The notes beneath the pieces are model-generated. The model saw only the letters and a list, made by a program, of their open reading frames with translations, searched no databases and had not been told where the DNA came from. A DNA stretch of 7,002 nt from Planctomycetaceae bacterium (GTDB lineage: Bacteria > Planctomycetota > MHYJ01 > SBBU01), in contig SBBU01000119.1 of assembly GCA_005239585.1 (NCBI GenBank), forward strand, positions 1 through 7,002, written 5' to 3'. Position numbers and translations under genes: made by a program. Within the stretch, counting starts at the first letter, position 1; each line of letters begins with the position of its first letter. Shown piece after piece: positions 5,535-7,002 of this stretch.

Positions 5535-6799
5535 TGGCTAGAGAAAGAGGCGTCATAGGGTTTTTTGTAGTATTTTTTCTCGTGATTTTTATAGGGGTCT
5601 GGATTGCGGTAATTATAGTGCATGCAAACCTACTCGATACTCAAAGAAAGCAAAAAGACCTGCTTGAAAAAGAGGTAATGGAAAATGAAAAGAAAGCAGA
5701 GTGGGGAAAGCACTTTAAGCCTCTTACTGAACCTGTAGGTTGGGAGCCAGCAGGTGGCAAGCTTCCTATAAAAGAGGTTGTGGATCACTTGGAGAAAAAT
5801 CGTAGAGAAATGATGGAGCTTCTAACAACTGACAAGTCTACCCAGGCTCTCGTTGCGACCAAGGAGTTTAAAACCATTGTGACACTTATAATACCATATA
5901 TTTCAGTTGCTTCTTTTGCAAGGTCAAGGGCTGAGGAAGGGTATAAGTGGAAAAAAAGAGAGGATGATAGACTTGGCCAATTAAGGCCTATCTTGGCCGA
6001 AAAAGAAAAATTCACTGTCAAAGATGGCAATAAGAGGGAATACAAAGAGACGGTTCAAAAGAGGATAGAATGGTTAGGCCAGTTCAAGGACAGGCAGGCT
6101 GATGCTTTCACCAAAGAGATGCAGGAAATTGACAAACAGATAGGAAAGCTAAATAGTGACAAGTCAGATGCAGAAACGGATTTTACCAGCAAACAACAAA
6201 AGACAATCTTGGATATTAAGAAAATGAAGGAGCAGATCGAGTCAATAATGTTAAATATAGAAACAAGGCAATTTGCTGTTACTTCGTACGTTGCTTTGAT
6301 TTCCAATCCTGATCTTATAAACAATGTGGCATTTATAAACATAGGATCTAAAAAGCGTGTGAAGCAGGGCATGAAGTTCTTCATAGCAAAGTTTGGTGAT
6401 GCAGGTAAGTTTGATTTGAAAGCAGAGATTGAGATTCAGAAGGAATACGATGACTCTAGCAAGGCCAAGATTACCAAGATTTACGACAAGGAAAAGCCTC
6501 CTGTCACTGGAGACTATGTAGTTAACCCTTTTTTCCACCCTTTCAGGCCGTTGAAGGTCGCATTTGTTGGGAGAAAGGACCCAAGGATGAAGATAAATCT
6601 GGACGAGGCAAAAAAACGTATTATCCAACTGGGAAATATAGTACAGGATAAGATAACAAGCGACTTGGATTTCATAATTGTAACCGAGCCTGACGAAGAT
6701 ACAAAGATTGAGCAGAACGAAATGTTCCGCAAGGCAGTGGAATTTGGGATTCCAATAGCCTACGCCTCTGAGATTTTAGATTACCTTATTTTTAAATAA
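5534..6799 (+). CDS. Membrane-anchored coiled-coil protein with beta-rich domain and BRCT-like C-terminus
   Basis: 421 residues. An N-terminal membrane helix (about 8-30) follows a basic start, and the rest would sit on one side of the membrane as a signal anchor. A charged helical, coiled-coil-prone region spans about 135-245. A beta-rich segment at about 264-333 (NVAFINIGSKKRVKQGMKF ... GDYVVNPFF) resembles small barrel domains seen in planctomycete envelope proteins. The C-terminus (about 339-420) has a BRCT-like pattern: LKVAFVG, DEAKKRIIQLGNIVQDKIT, DFIIVTEP, then FRKAVEFGIPIAYASEILDYL. BRCT domains usually bind phosphopeptides or DNA ends in cytoplasmic proteins such as NAD-dependent ligase. 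No enzyme motif is visible. The start overlaps the preceding stop by one base (TAATG) without a Shine-Dalgarno sequence, suggesting translational coupling. The BRCT call rests on pattern alone. Confidence 0.85.
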   Translation: MARERGVIGFFVVFFLVIFIGVWIAVIIVHANLLDTQRKQKDLLEKEVMENEKKAEWGKHFKPLTEPVGWEPAGGKLPIKEVVDHLEKNRREMMELLTTDKSTQALVATKEFKTIVTLIIPYISVASFARSRAEEGYKWKKREDDRLGQLRPILAEKEKFTVKDGNKREYKETVQKRIEWLGQFKDRQADAFTKEMQEIDKQIGKLNSDKSDAETDFTSKQQKTILDIKKMKEQIESIMLNIETRQFAVTSYVALISNPDLINNVAFINIGSKKRVKQGMKFFIAKFGDAGKFDLKAEIEIQKEYDDSSKAKITKIYDKEKPPVTGDYVVNPFFHPFRPLKVAFVGRKDPRMKINLDEAKKRIIQLGNIVQDKITSDLDFIIVTEPDEDTKIEQNEMFRKAVEFGIPIAYASEILDYLIFK

Positions 6800-6802
6800 A
6801 AA

Positions 6803-7002
6803 ATGGTACCGCTGACAAAAGCTGAAAATATACGTCGATGGGTATTAATCGCACTCTGCTTCATTGCAACCATCCCCGGCGGATTTATCATTCATTTTAA
6901 TCACAAAAGAACAGACGAGATCATCAACCTCAAGGATGAACCCAATGGAAATATTGGTCAGATTGAAGAGAGGATAAAAAAGATCATGGAGGAGGTTGAT
7001 TG
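6803..7002 (+). CDS. N-terminally anchored hypothetical protein, 5' part (66 codons, runs off window)
   Basis: ATG at 6803 lies 3 bases after the preceding stop and the frame stays open to the window end. The protein begins MVPLTKAENIRRWVL; basic residues precede a hydrophobic helix (about residues 13-31), followed by a charged, helix-prone stretch (IGQIEERIKKIMEEVD) that may begin a coiled coil. This repeats the architecture of the upstream anchored gene. No Shine-Dalgarno sequence precedes it, only an A/T-rich run. It is presumably the third gene of the same cluster. No family is recognisable from 66 residues. Confidence 0.75.
   Translation, partial: MVPLTKAENIRRWVLIALCFIATIPGGFIIHFNHKRTDEIINLKDEPNGNIGQIEERIKKIMEEVD

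Noticed and set aside
5354..5623. 89-codon minus-strand frame across the junction of the two rightward genes
   Set aside because: Antisense to two long coherent frames, with no promoter or ribosome binding site seen.
1..7002. CRISPR array, toxin-antitoxin pair or known anti-phage system
   Set aside because: No regularly spaced direct repeats, Cas motifs or recognisable defence domains were found on either strand.

Overview
The window looks like a chromosomal piece of an AT-leaning, probably anaerobic or microaerophilic environmental bacterium. The best guess is Planctomycetota or a neighbouring lineage. The clues are a secreted squalene-cyclase-fold (prenyltransferase/squalene-oxidase repeat) protein ending in a PLRHLPI-type tail, a membrane-anchored protein with a small beta-rich domain plus a BRCT-like domain, and several genes without a Shine-Dalgarno sequence. 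This placement is inference; no rRNA or taxonomic marker is present.

The layout is divergent around about 4220-4254. Leftward from there runs a compact operon: a Rieske [2Fe-2S] protein (4218-3913), a seven-iron ferredoxin (3902-3657), an NAD(P)-type aldehyde dehydrogenase (3644-2157) and a small TPR protein (2141-1641), with 10-15 base gaps. It is driven by a near-consensus sigma-70 promoter, TTGACT-N17-TATACT. A secreted squalene-cyclase-fold protein (1567-515) follows, with its own good ribosome binding site and perhaps its own weak promoter. Farther left are a second strong minus-strand promoter (485-458), two alternative hairpins, a short inverted-repeat element flanked by 9-base direct repeats (MITE-like), a complete tRNA-Arg(UCU) (300-228) and the first 58 codons of a UbiA-family prenyltransferase that leaves the window at base 1.

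Rightward from 4254 runs a tightly packed set of three envelope genes. The first (4254-5534) has a signal sequence, two tandem jelly-roll-like repeats and a C-terminal Cys/TM/basic tail like a protein-sorting signal. The second (5534-6799) has an N-terminal membrane anchor, a coiled coil, a beta-rich domain and a BRCT-like C-terminus. The third (from 6803, cut by the window end) is another N-terminally anchored protein. The first two overlap in TAATG and the third starts 3 bases after the second stops. None has a visible Shine-Dalgarno sequence, and the first may be translated from a leaderless mRNA. This cluster is the best candidate for an undescribed system.

Functionally, the left operon looks like redox metabolism: two small iron-sulfur carriers beside an aldehyde oxidiser. 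The right cluster looks like a cell-envelope assembly of unknown role. No stretch above 300 bases lacks an annotated feature.
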